Source: UBA9926 sp038131595
GTDB taxonomy: Bacteria > Pseudomonadota > Gammaproteobacteria > Pseudomonadales > Azotimanducaceae
Assembly: GCA_038131595.1 (NCBI GenBank)
Contig: JAYPPR010000007.1
Coordinates: forward strand, 1 to 64,000
Length of the DNA stretch: 64,000 nucleotides
Direction: 5' to 3'
The notes below the pieces were generated by a model. The model was not told the origin of the DNA. It ran no database searches and saw only the letters and a list, made by a program, of their open reading frames with translations. How positions within the stretch are numbered: position 1 is the first letter of the stretch; each line of letters begins with the position of its first letter. The position numbers were made by a program, and so were the translations under genes. Positions 8,712 through 18,080 of the stretch are shown piece by piece.

Positions 8712-11700
8712 ATCCAAGCGCCACCACTGAGTCTCCGATCGTTCGCTTAATAGGCTGGTGGATCGAGCGCCCGCTGTATGTCGTGATCTTGATGCTGGCC
8801 TGCGTATGGGGCGGGTATTGGGGCATGAACAACATCGGTCGATTAGAAGACCCTCCGTTTCCCATGGCGTGGGCATACATCATCACACCCTACCCAGGCG
8901 CATCCGCCCAAGAGGTTGAGCAAGAAGTCACTGATGTGGTCGAGACCGCACTTCAAGAACTGCCTTATCTCCAGCAGATGAAATCCAAATCCGTTCCGGG
9001 GCGATCAGAAATTCAAATAGAGATCGATGAGCGCCTCGACTCGAGCGAAATCCCTCAAGTTTGGGATGAAATGCGCCGCCGAGTGAGCGAGGCTCGAGCC
9101 TATCTGCCACCCGGTGCCATGGAACCTCTGGTAGAGGATGATTTTGGCGATGTTTACGGCATTTATTATGCCGTCACGGCCGACGGCTTCTCACCCCGGC
9201 AGATTCATGACCTAGCCAGGAGACTAAGCGATACCGCGCTCTCGGTACCTGGGGTGGCCAAAGTGAGTTTGAGCGGCCAGGTCCAAGAAGCCGTGTATCT
9301 AGAATTCGACCATCAGGCGCTGGTCCGATTGGGTATTCCGCTCAATGCGGTGATCGACAGGCTCAATCGCGAAATCAGCGTCGGGTCCGCGCCCGCAATC
9401 GATCTTGAAAATCGCAGGGCGACCTTCCACATCAGCAATCCTTTTCGTTCGATTGAATCCCTCGAAGAGATTCGCATTGGCCTTCCAGGTCAAGCAGACA
9501 CCCTGAGGCTTGGCGACGTCGCTCGCGTTACTAGACAACCTGTGGATCAGCCCTTCGACTTCATTCGTTTCAATGGCGTCGAGTCGATCACCTTCGGTGT
9601 TTCGGTGAGGCAAGGCGAGAACGTGGTGGACGTTGGCTACAAGGTCGATCAGGCGCTGGAGAAGCTGCTTGAAACCGAGCCAATCGGCATCGCGCTCCAC
9701 CCGATTTATCGGCAACACGTGATGGTCGAGCAAGCCATCGGAACCTTTCTTACTAATCTCTCTATCAGTATTGCCACCGTCATTGGTGTGCTGTGCATTT
9801 TTATGGGCTGGCGCGCCGGTGCGGTGGTCGGTTCCGTGCTGCTGCTCACGGTGGGCGGCACGGTTGCCGTCATGGCGCTCGCCGATATCTCGCTCCAGCG
9901 TATTTCGCTTGGCGCCATGATGATCGCCATGGGGATGCTCGTCGACAACGCCATTGTCGTCGTTGAGGGGATGCTGGTTGGCGTCCAAATGGGCATGAAA
10001 CCCGTGGAAGCGGCAAAGCGCGCTGTTTCAAGAACCCAGTTTCCTCTGCTGGGCGCAACCGTTATCGGCATCCTGGCGTTTGCGCCTATTGGCCTCTCCA
10101 ATGATGCCAGCGGACACTTCTTGGTCTCCCTGTTTCAAGTCGTTGCGATCTCACTGATGCTCAGCTGGTTACTCGCAGTGTTGGTAACTCCGCTGCTTGG
10201 GCAATGGCTACTCAAACCCCAAGCCGCTCAGGATGAGGACGTGATCTACGGTGGCCTGATGTATCGACCTTATCGCTGGCTCGTTAGCGCTGGGCTGCGG
10301 CGAGCTTGGTTTGGCATGCTCATTGTGATTGGTATTACAGGAACCAGCATTTGGGGATTCGGCAAGGTCAAGCAAAGCTTTTTCCCGACGAATAACACGC
10401 CGATCTATTTCGTTGACGTCTATCTTCCCCAAGGCTCAACCATCCACGCGACCAGAGCGCGCGTTGAGCAGTTCAGGCAGGCCGTCAATAAGTTCGATGG
10501 CATCGTCAGTTCGCTTGAACTCATTGGTCGCGGGCCGTCGCGATTTTCGGCGACGCTGCGTCCCAGAACAGCCCAATCCCGCCTACGCTCATCTGCTCGT
10601 TCGAGTCGATGATGTCAGGGTGATGAGCGACATCATGGAACAAACTCGGGTGCTCGCGGCTCGAACGTTTCCCGACCTAGAAATTCTGGTCAGGCGCAGC
10701 GAATTCAGCCCTAGCGGACCCTACAAAATGGAGGCGAGGCTTACAGGGCCTGATAACCGCAAACTAAGAGAACTGGGTGAATCCGTCTTAACCGTCTATG
10801 AACGCAATGGATTTAGCGATCTCACGCTGGACTGGCGACAGCCGGCGTTAACGGTGGTGCCACGCTACGATGCTGCGCGCGCCGCCGAGGCTGGAATCAG
10901 CCGCAGCGATATCTACCAAGCCTTGAGCTTTGGTACCGACGGCATCCGCGTCGGGGTGTTCAGAGACCGGGACATGATGCTGCCGATCATCGTCAGGGCA
11001 CCTGAATCTGAGCGCAACGATCTACAGCGAGTCAGAGATCGAACCGTTTTCAGCCCGGCACTGGGTGCGTTCATCCCCATGCGTCAGGTCATCGATGGCT
11101 TTGACCTCTCTACCGAAGAGACCATGCTGCGGCGTCTGGATCGAATACCAACGCTTACGGCTCAGGCCAATCAGCCGCTTGGTGAAAATTTTGATGCCGC
11201 TTTTAACCGCGTGCGCGATGACATTGAGGCCATCCCGTTGCCAGAGGGCTATTCCCTGACTTGGGGTGGCGAAGTCGAGAGTAGCGAGAAAGCAAGAGAA
11301 ATGCTCGGGTCCAAGGTGCCGCTCACCTTTGGCTCAATGTTCTTAGTGACCCTCCTGCTGTTTGGCCGGTTCAAGCAAGCACTGATCATTTGGCTAACGG
11401 TACCCATGACCGTCTGCGGGGTCGTGGTGAGCCTACTCATTACTGACTTGTCGTTTACCTTCCCTTCCTCTCTTGGATTTTTGAGCTTGGCGGGCATGCT
11501 GATTAAGAACTGTGTCGTGCTGGTGGATGAAATTGATCAGCGCGTGAGGGAACTGGGGATGACGCACGACGCTATCGCCCGGGCAGCCATCAGTCGTTTG
11601 CGGCCAGTGATTTTGGCAGCGGGGACGACCATTTTCGGCATGACACCACTCATCTCTGACGCCTTCTTCATGGAGATGGCCGTTTGCATCATGGGCGGGC

Positions 11701-11786
11701 TTGCGTTGTCGACGCTCCTTATCATGTTTGCCATCCCACTATTGTATTGGCTTATCAAACCAGCACCCAGCGTCGCTCACGGCTAA
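8708..11786 (+). pseudogene. RND efflux pump (AcrB/MexB-like), split by one extra base
   Basis: Inner-membrane proton/drug antiporter of the HAE-type RND family, partner of the adaptor just upstream. The first frame runs 8708-10612. It covers TM1 (WWIERPLYVVILMLACVW), the first porter half and TM2-6, including the TM4 motif GMLVDNAIVVVEG. Homology then passes to another frame: after RFSATL (codon ending 10558) the expected VPEQPNPAYAHLL continues from 10560, and that frame runs to 11786 with the second porter half and TM8-12 (GMLIKNCVVLVDE). Dropping one base at about 10559 gives one 1025-aa protein, the normal family length. As written the gene makes a truncated pump. It may be a sequencing error. 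Confidence 0.85.
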
Positions 11787-12110
11787 CGTTTTTTTTGGGA
11801 GGCTTTTGTAGCGCCAGCTTTTGTCTCACCAACAGCTTTTTCTTTACTGGCTTTTTTCTTTGCCGACCTTTTGCTCCCCGGCTGTTTGGTTTTCGGACTC
11901 AAGCCCTTAAGCCCCTACCCTGAAGGCTCTTGTCTTAGGCTCTGCTAGCCTAGGAGTTTTTAGCTTGGGCACTGTTGCTCAGAAGCATTTACTTAAGAAA
12001 CTCTCATCTTAGAGACTGTTGTCTTAAGGGCTATTGACCTAGGCACCCTTTGTTTTGGAGCGCTTTACTTTCGAGGTCTTTGCTTTGGAGGCCTTTGGTC
12101 TAACGACACT
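11783..12110 (-). repeat. decayed 15-bp array reading as lysine-rich pentapeptides
   Basis: On the minus strand this stretch reads as a degenerate 15-bp tandem repeat. Around 12045-12105 the units are AAAGCAAAGACCTCG, AAAGTAAAGCGCTCC and AAAACAAAGGGTGCC, encoding KAKTS-KVKRS-KTKGA. The next units keep the period but Lys codons have become TAA or TAG. After a frame change the last 44 codons are open and basic, containing SAKKKASKEKAV and ending in KASQKKR before a TAG at 11783-11785. This resembles the tail of a histone-H1-like (AlgP-type) protein that has decayed; no N-terminal domain is found. It lies downstream of the RND gene and of the minus-strand epimerase. Confidence 0.5.
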
Positions 12111-12263
12111 GATTTTAGGCTATTGGCATCCAAGCGTTTGTTCTACCTCACTCTTTTGAGCCAGTTTTGCTCTGGCTCCTGTCGTGCCTCACGCTCAAAA
12201 CCGAAGACTTAAGAACCGACCACGGAGACCTGAACCTTCAGCGCCTGCGCGCTCAAGCGATCT

Positions 12264-13328
12264 CTATTCAGCCCTGGTCAACACCTCGGTACCAGCTATC
12301 GCTATCAATGACTCAACACAATCGCGCAGCGAATCATCAAATGATCGAAAGGTGATGCCGGTCAATTCGACCATGCGCTCATTGCGCAAATCTGCCGCTC
12401 GCCACAGCCCGCGGTAGCGTGACTCGCGCGCTTGCAGTCGCTCCGGGTGAACTTCTCGGGGCTCGGTGACCTGAAGGCGAATCTCGGGAAGTAATTCATT
12501 AATGCGTGCGCATATGGACTCGACATTCCAAGCCTCAGTCGACCAAGCAATGTACCGCTCACCGTTCTTCACTTTGGTGGACTCCAACATCCGGATGTGG
12601 CACAACGCGTTGTCTCTGACGTCGACGGGGAACCAAGGCCGATAGACCCAATTTTGCTCATAATTCCCCTCGAGCATCGTGCTCACATGACGTTGCCAGG
12701 GACCATAGTTTTTTTGATGCGCCGACAGAATCGGCCCTACGTTATCAGCGGGGCAACAAGTAATGGCATCCCAACCCCCATGCTGTTCCGCTGCCTCAGC
12801 AAATGCGGTTTCTGCCAAGATTTTGCCCATCGAGTAGCCTTGGCTCTGGGCGGTTCGTTTGGGGTTCGCATCATCAGGGTAGCGATCTTCATAAAACACA
12901 GGCCGACGCCCGATTTCCTCCAGATCCATCTCGGAAATCACCGCTGCCACGCTGGACGTCACGATCACGCGGGTGACTGTTCCGGAAGCATTGACCGATT
13001 GAATGATGTGGTCGCACACCCTCTTGATATAGGCGTGATCGGTATAATCAGAGACGTGAGACACGTGGGCAACGCCATTGCAGCCCTTGAAAATCTCATC
13101 GAAGCAGCCGTCCTGATCTAAGTCAGCACTGTGTAACGTGAGGCGACCGCTCAAAAACCCAGGCATTTCCTTCAAAAACGCCACACGCTCGTCATTCGTC
13201 ACATCACGGACGCAAGCACGCACGCGATAGCCTTCAGCTAGCAGCAATTTAACGACCCAGCCACCGATAAAACCCGCTGCCCCGGTTACCGCGACTGTTC
13301 CCCTTTCGGAATTGCTGCCATTTCTCAC
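12264..13328 (-). CDS. NAD(P)-dependent epimerase / dihydroflavonol-reductase-like
   Basis: About 354 aa, extended short-chain dehydrogenase. The Rossmann motif TGAAGFIGGWV sits near the N-terminus, an acidic-then-basic turn RACVRD follows, and YSMGKILAE contains the catalytic Tyr-x3-Lys. The set resembles dihydroflavonol-4-reductase and cinnamoyl-CoA-reductase-like bacterial proteins acting on ketone or aldehyde groups. The start is uncertain: GTG at 13328 lies directly against AGAGGA, and a TTG start at 13379 would add 17 residues. It stands alone with a decayed repeat downstream. Confidence 0.8.
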   Translation of the reverse strand: MRNGSNSERGTVAVTGAAGFIGGWVVKLLLAEGYRVRACVRDVTNDERVAFLKEMPGFLSGRLTLHSADLDQDGCFDEIFKGCNGVAHVSHVSDYTDHAYIKRVCDHIIQSVNASGTVTRVIVTSSVAAVISEMDLEEIGRRPVFYEDRYPDDANPKRTAQSQGYSMGKILAETAFAEAAEQHGGWDAITCCPADNVGPILSAHQKNYGPWQRHVSTMLEGNYEQNWVYRPWFPVDVRDNALCHIRMLESTKVKNGERYIAWSTEAWNVESICARINELLPEIRLQVTEPREVHPERLQARESRYRGLWRAADLRNERMVELTGITFRSFDDSLRDCVESLIAIAGTEVLTRAE

Positions 13329-13513
13329 TCCTCTTTTTTGCCAGACTTGTGTTTTGCGCGATATTAGTCCGCTCGCCAATCCACACTGTGAGTCATTTAT
13401 TCGGACTGATTAACCCCACACGATCGCGCCGATGCGTCGAGGCAAACGCTCATATTGTATTCATTAGCCCGGTGTCACCGATCACTCCATTCATCAACTT
13501 CAGGAGGGCGCGG

Positions 13514-14869
13514 TCAAGGCTCATAGGACTCCTCAAGCGCCTGATAAACCCCAACCCTCAGGTCCTCTCGAAGCGGCCAGGGCGACACCATAAGCTGAAT
13601 CAAACTGACGACGACCAGATCCTCAACCGGATCAACCCAAAATATCGTTCCCGCTGCGCCGCCCCACATAAACGTGCCCGCGCTCGACAATGATCCATTA
13701 CTCACGGGGTCTTCGATGAGGCCAAAACCAAGCCCAAATCCAAAGCCCTTGAATCGCCGCGCTAGCGGGCTCTCACCTAGACCGACCGCCCCCGTTACTG
13801 CCGGGACATGGTTTTTCGTCATGTAGCGGAGCGTCTTCTCGCCGATGATGCGCTGATCTCCAAGACGCCCACCCGCTCGGAGCATTTCCGCAAAGCGCAT
13901 ATAGTCTCGGGCGGTTGAAACCAGTCCTCCACCCCCTGAAAACAACGTCACCTCCGTGAAGTTACCCATGGCTCGGGAGGTGGGTCTTCCGCCCAGCTCC
14001 GGAACAAGCCCATCGATCCGTATCACCTTGCCCGCTTCGTAGGACCAGCGGTGATTAGGCAAAAATCGGGATAACTTTTCGGGCGGAACTTCGAAAAAGG
14101 TGTCCACCATACCGAGCGGCTCAAACAAATGAGTTTGCAAATACTCATCGAATGGTTGACCCGATATCCGCTCAACAATTAACCCCGTCAAGTCAACCGC
14201 GATCGAGTAATGCCAAGCAACACCGGGCTGATGCTTGAGCGGCAGCTCGCCGACTTTTGCAACAAATTCATCTAAATCTTTCGCCGCCCAAAGATCGGCT
14301 TTCCGATACGCTTGATCCACAGGGTCTCGAGGATCAAATCCGTAGGAAAAACCAGCGGTATGGGTTAACAGTTCCTGCATGGTCGGAGGGCGATTAACCG
14401 GCACTCGCTCGCCATCTTCGGTCAATACGGTCAACGCATTCAGTTCGGGCAACCACTTGGTAATTGGGTCGCTCATATGAAATGCGCCGCGCTCATAGAG
14501 CTGCATGGCCGCAATCGCCGTGATGGGTTTTGTCATGGAGTAAATGCGAAAGAGATCGGTGTGCTTAAGCGGGGTCTTATCGTTGATGGCCCGGTGGCCC
14601 ACGGTATCGGTAAAAACGATTTTTCCGCCCCGGTTGACCAGTGTAACCACTCCGGCCAGTTTCCCCTGGTCCACGTAATCTGCGGCGAGGGTCGACAGTC
14701 GAGTCAGTCTCTCACTATCAAAACCCACTGATTCAGGGGTTGCCGTTTGAAGTTCGGCGGCTCCGAGCGCTGCCGAACCGAGTAACAGCCCACCGAAAAG
14801 GGCTACTGCTGACAATGCCTTGCCTGCAACGCCCAACCCACGCAATCGCCGCTTCATTCCATTAACCAT
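13514..14869 (-). CDS. exported beta-lactamase-fold serine hydrolase (esterase-like)
   Basis: About 451 aa. A basic stretch KRRLRGLG then a hydrophobic run ending SAALGAAE is a clear signal peptide. SMTKP is the SxxK motif with nucleophile Ser and Lys base. The Tyr motif is YSI rather than the YxN of class C lactamases, and the third motif near the C-terminus is WGGAAG, as in EstB-type esterases and D-aminopeptidase relatives. An ester, not a beta-lactam, is therefore the likelier substrate. Start chosen at ATG 14869 after GGGA; ATGs at 14857 and 14881 and an open frame to 14932 are alternatives. Confidence 0.82.
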   Translation of the reverse strand: MVNGMKRRLRGLGVAGKALSAVALFGGLLLGSAALGAAELQTATPESVGFDSERLTRLSTLAADYVDQGKLAGVVTLVNRGGKIVFTDTVGHRAINDKTPLKHTDLFRIYSMTKPITAIAAMQLYERGAFHMSDPITKWLPELNALTVLTEDGERVPVNRPPTMQELLTHTAGFSYGFDPRDPVDQAYRKADLWAAKDLDEFVAKVGELPLKHQPGVAWHYSIAVDLTGLIVERISGQPFDEYLQTHLFEPLGMVDTFFEVPPEKLSRFLPNHRWSYEAGKVIRIDGLVPELGGRPTSRAMGNFTEVTLFSGGGGLVSTARDYMRFAEMLRAGGRLGDQRIIGEKTLRYMTKNHVPAVTGAVGLGESPLARRFKGFGFGLGFGLIEDPVSNGSLSSAGTFMWGGAAGTIFWVDPVEDLVVVSLIQLMVSPWPLREDLRVGVYQALEESYEP

Positions 14870-14960
14870 TTCCGTTCCCATGCATTGATCTGAGATGACC
14901 GGCATCACACCACGCGTTCCGCAGTCGGTCAATTAGCTGGGCGGTCAGCCGTGACGGGCG

Positions 14961-16196
14961 TTAGCTATACCGAATGTCCTCGGCGCGCATGGGCTGACTG
15001 GCAGGCTTTGAGGTGACAACCGATAACGCGTCCGACAAATCACTCAAGTATTGATCAACGACACTTGCATGAATCGGCGACAGCATTAGATGCAGCGCGG
15101 GCGGCTCAGTGCAGGCACTGGTCACCCACCCTTTTTTGTACAGGGCACGATACACACCGAACACGTCCGCATCGGGGTGCGTAAACGCCAAAATGCCCAG
15201 CAGCGGGTTGCCTACCACTTCAAACCCAAGCGACGCTACACCCTTAGCGATCGCTCGGCGTGCCTGCAGTACTGCTGCGTGCTTCTCTCTGTAACCCTCA
15301 GCACCGAGGAAATTCATCACAGCCCAAGCTGCAGCAATCGCGCCACCTGGCCTTGTACCGGCAAGCGTAGGGGTGACCATCCGACCCGCTGGCCAACAAT
15401 CAAAATCAAAGGCCATGTGGCCAAGCATCGACTCGTCACGAAAAAGGACCGTACTCGCCCCTTTGGCGGCATACCCATATTTGTGTAGGTCGGCAGACAT
15501 GGAATCTACCCCTGGCTGTTCAAAGTCAAACGAGGGAATCGGCTCCCCTAGCTGCTTGGCGAAGGGCGCAATATAACCACCTACACAAGCGTCCACATGA
15601 AGCCAAACGTTACTTTCCGCAGCGATCCGGCTGAGATCACTAATGGGATCAATCAGACCGAAGGGGAAGGACGGCGCGGAGCCAACGAGCATCAGCGTAT
15701 CGTTGTCCATCGCACGCTGCATCGCGTCCACATCGGCTACATAGTCTTTGCAGGGCACTCGCCGAATCTCGATATCCATTAGTGCAGCGGCCTTATCGAA
15801 GGCTAAATGGGCCGAGTACGGGAGCACAATATTGAAAGGCCCTTGTCGACCATCGGCGCGAGCGGCATCGCGGGCCGCTTTCACCGCCATCGTGATTGAG
15901 TCAGTGCCGCCTGAGGTCATCGCACCACCGGCGGCTTCAGGCGCAGACAACAGCCTCAATGCCATCTGAACAACATCGGCCTCCATCTGCTTCAGCGAAG
16001 GAAATGCGGCAGGCCCAAGACCGTTTTCCGCCTGATAGAGGGCATAAGCCTCCCGCTGAACCCGTGAGACGTCTTCTCCAGCATTGAAGACGTAAACCGC
16101 CGCCTTGCCATCGCGCCATGCCACATCGTGCTTGCCCGCGTCCTCCATGCCCTTGCTCAATTCAGCCCAGCTCTGTCCTCGTTCTGGTAATTCCAT
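14961..16196 (-). CDS. PLP-dependent decarboxylase/lyase, sphingosine-1-phosphate-lyase-like
   Basis: About 411 aa, group II PLP decarboxylase superfamily. SGGTDSITMAVKAARD is the phosphate-binding turn, the cofactor Asp is in LHVDACVGGY, and the Schiff-base Lys is in DLHKYGYAAKGAS. Overall order and length match bacterial proteins annotated as sphingosine-1-phosphate lyase or glutamate decarboxylase homologues; the true substrate is open. ATG at 16196 follows AGGAG by ten bases; an in-frame TTG at 16202 and a longer frame to 16226 exist. Confidence 0.82.
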   Translation of the reverse strand: MELPERGQSWAELSKGMEDAGKHDVAWRDGKAAVYVFNAGEDVSRVQREAYALYQAENGLGPAAFPSLKQMEADVVQMALRLLSAPEAAGGAMTSGGTDSITMAVKAARDAARADGRQGPFNIVLPYSAHLAFDKAAALMDIEIRRVPCKDYVADVDAMQRAMDNDTLMLVGSAPSFPFGLIDPISDLSRIAAESNVWLHVDACVGGYIAPFAKQLGEPIPSFDFEQPGVDSMSADLHKYGYAAKGASTVLFRDESMLGHMAFDFDCWPAGRMVTPTLAGTRPGGAIAAAWAVMNFLGAEGYREKHAAVLQARRAIAKGVASLGFEVVGNPLLGILAFTHPDADVFGVYRALYKKGWVTSACTEPPALHLMLSPIHASVVDQYLSDLSDALSVVTSKPASQPMRAEDIRYS

Positions 16197-16332
16197 GGCC
16201 AACGGTCTCCTGATATCTCGGGTCAATGCATGATCTATTGCTCATCATTGTGCTTGATCCTCGCACAAGGTGTCATCTCATTGATTGAATGCTTTGAGGC
16301 CTCGGAAACAGGATCTCGCATCATCTACGAGT

Positions 16333-16397
16333 GCGCTTAGTCTGGGCGCTTGGTCTGGGCACTTGGTCTGGGCACTTGATCAAGCCGCTTGGCGAGC
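16333..16397. repeat. five degenerate 13-bp tandem units
   Basis: Units GCGCTTAGTCTGG, GCGCTTGGTCTGG, GCACTTGGTCTGG, GCACTTGATCAAG and CCGCTTGGCGAGC run head to tail about 60 bp upstream of the MFS gene. An array of the same period and the same GCGCTT core lies just past the other end of that gene (17813-17915). Confidence 0.75.
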
Positions 16398-16457
16398 GCC
16401 GCAGTTAACAGTAGTCTCATCTAAGACCACCTATTATTTGGCTCGTTAGGAGAGAAC

Positions 16458-17717
16458 ATGCAAAGCGAGGCTCCGTCATGGCGTTCCATGGAAATATTTA
16501 GTCACCGAGGACTGCTGCTCGCAGCGTGTGTGGGCGTCATTTGTAGTTCCATCGTTCTCCCCTTTTACACCCTTGGCATTTTTGTCGTGCCTGTCACCGA
16601 GGCATTCGGTTGGAGCCGCTCAGAGTTCCAGCTCTCACTGATGTTCAGCACCGGAATCGGCGTCTTCACTTCTCCCATCGTCGGATGGTTCATTCATCGC
16701 TATGGCGCAAGGCGCGTCGCGCTATTTGGGTTAGTGGGACTATCCATTGCACTGTTTCTACCCTCGCTCAATCAAGGCAACTTGCTGCTGTTTTATATGA
16801 GTTATGGCGCGATGGCACTGCTCGGCGCAGGCACCGTACCCGTGACATGGACCACCGCGATTACTCAAGTGTTCATTCGTCAGCGGGGCTTTGCGCTGGG
16901 GCTCGTCTTAAGCGGAACAGGACTTTGCGCTGTGATTGTGACACCGCTGATCGCCTGGGTGGTCGAGACTTGGGGCTGGCGCGCCGGCTATGTTGCGCTC
17001 GCCGCATTACCCCTCCTGGTTGCAGGCCCTTGGGTGTGGTGGCTATTCAAGCTCCCAAAGGACGGAGAGGTTGCTGACGATTCGTCGCCCGATGCTAACC
17101 AACCAGAGCCAGCGGCTGAGGAAGGCCTTACGTTGGGTGAAGCGCTGCGAGGGTATCGCTTTTGGGTACTGTTGCTGTCTATTTTCCTCGTATACGTGGT
17201 GCAATCGGGTCTCGTGCCGAATCTCATTCCAGCACTTACTGACGCGGGTATTCCCATGAGCGAGGCCGCTACCGCCATGTCATCATTCGGAGCCGCGGTC
17301 ATCGTTGGCCGGCTGGCGATTGGTTGGCTCGTTGATCGATTTTGGGCACCCGGCGTAGCCGCGGCTGCCATCGCGTTACCGGTCATCGCATGCCTGATGC
17401 TGCTCCAATCCCTCACCCTATCCAACGCGATTCTGGCGTCTCTCTTACTCGGTTTTGCAGCGGGCGCGGAGCTCGATTTGATGGCATTTTTGGCGGCCAA
17501 ATACTTTGGCACCGCTCACTACGCGAAAATTTACGGATTTTTGTATGCAGGCCTCGCCTCGGCATCGGGCATTGCACCGTCGATGTACGCCTGGCTCTAC
17601 GAGACAATGGGCACTCATAACGCAGGATTTCAGCTTGGCGCTGTTGCCTTTACAGCATCTGCATTATTAGTCCTCTGCCTCGGGCGATATCCAACATTCA
17701 ACGCATCGAAGCATTAG
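16458..17717 (+). CDS. MFS transporter, monocarboxylate/oxalate-formate antiporter type
   Basis: 419 aa with twelve predicted hydrophobic segments in two halves and a hydrophilic central loop near residues 200-225 (rich in Asp, Glu and Pro). The loop between TM2 and TM3 has VGWFIHRYGARRVALFG, the MFS motif A region. The long N-terminal half resembles bacterial monocarboxylate and oxalate/formate-type carriers. AGGAGA eight bases before ATG fixes the start. It is monocistronic and is followed by a hairpin with a T-run. Substrate unknown, perhaps an organic acid from the neighbouring catabolic genes. Confidence 0.85.
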   Translation: MQSEAPSWRSMEIFSHRGLLLAACVGVICSSIVLPFYTLGIFVVPVTEAFGWSRSEFQLSLMFSTGIGVFTSPIVGWFIHRYGARRVALFGLVGLSIALFLPSLNQGNLLLFYMSYGAMALLGAGTVPVTWTTAITQVFIRQRGFALGLVLSGTGLCAVIVTPLIAWVVETWGWRAGYVALAALPLLVAGPWVWWLFKLPKDGEVADDSSPDANQPEPAAEEGLTLGEALRGYRFWVLLLSIFLVYVVQSGLVPNLIPALTDAGIPMSEAATAMSSFGAAVIVGRLAIGWLVDRFWAPGVAAAAIALPVIACLMLLQSLTLSNAILASLLLGFAAGAELDLMAFLAAKYFGTAHYAKIYGFLYAGLASASGIAPSMYAWLYETMGTHNAGFQLGAVAFTASALLVLCLGRYPTFNASKH

Positions 17718-17754
17718 AGCCTACACTAGATCGCTACAAGCGACCGCTAAGGGT

Positions 17755-17779
17755 TCCGCAGATATGCGGATTGGTTTTT
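17755..17779 (+). terminator. intrinsic terminator after MFS gene
   Basis: TCCGCA-GATA-TGCGGA forms a 6-bp stem with a tetraloop, followed by ATTGG and five T. It lies 37 bp after the MFS stop, the expected place. Confidence 0.6.
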
Positions 17780-17812
17780 AGACGTTCATCCTGCAAACCG
17801 TGTTTATGGCAA

Positions 17813-17915
17813 GCGGTTATGAAGCGCTTTGATGAAGCGCTTTGGTGTAGAGCTTTAATGCAAAACTCCGATAAAAAGCATTGATGAATGCGCTGTGATA
17901 AAGCGCTTGGACGAA
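17813..17915. repeat. degenerate 13-bp tandem array, about eight units
   Basis: Units include GCGCTTTGATGAA, GCGCTTTGGTGTA, GAGCTTTAATGCA, AAACTCCGATAAA, GCGCTGTGATAAA and GCGCTTGGACGAA, one of 14 bp and one of 11 bp. The array fills much of the 363-bp gap (17718-18080) between the MFS gene and the carboxyltransferase gene. Nothing else gene-like is seen in that gap apart from the terminator. Confidence 0.75.
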
Positions 17916-18080
17916 AAAACGCTTGTGACCAACTGTTGGGAAGAACCAGCACTTTAAGCAGTTGAGTCACATTCTTAAAAATTCGAAGCCGGTTGCTCCG
18001 ACCCGCGCCCGCAGCTTGCTGTTGCAGCTCGCTGATAGATCCTGGCTATTCTTAGTGCGGTCACCCAGGCCGGCGAATTC

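Noticed and set aside
8121..8876. 251-codon minus-strand frame opposite the membrane-fusion gene
   Set aside because: It lies on the opposite strand of a well-supported family member and its translation has no domain.
9299..9988. 229-codon minus-strand frame, His/Asp-rich, opposite the RND gene
   Set aside because: Mirror of the TM-rich coding frame; composition follows from antisense of hydrophobic codons.
10329..10560. Programmed frameshift in the RND gene
   Set aside because: No slippery heptamer or downstream structure is evident, and similar one-base breaks occur in unrelated genes.
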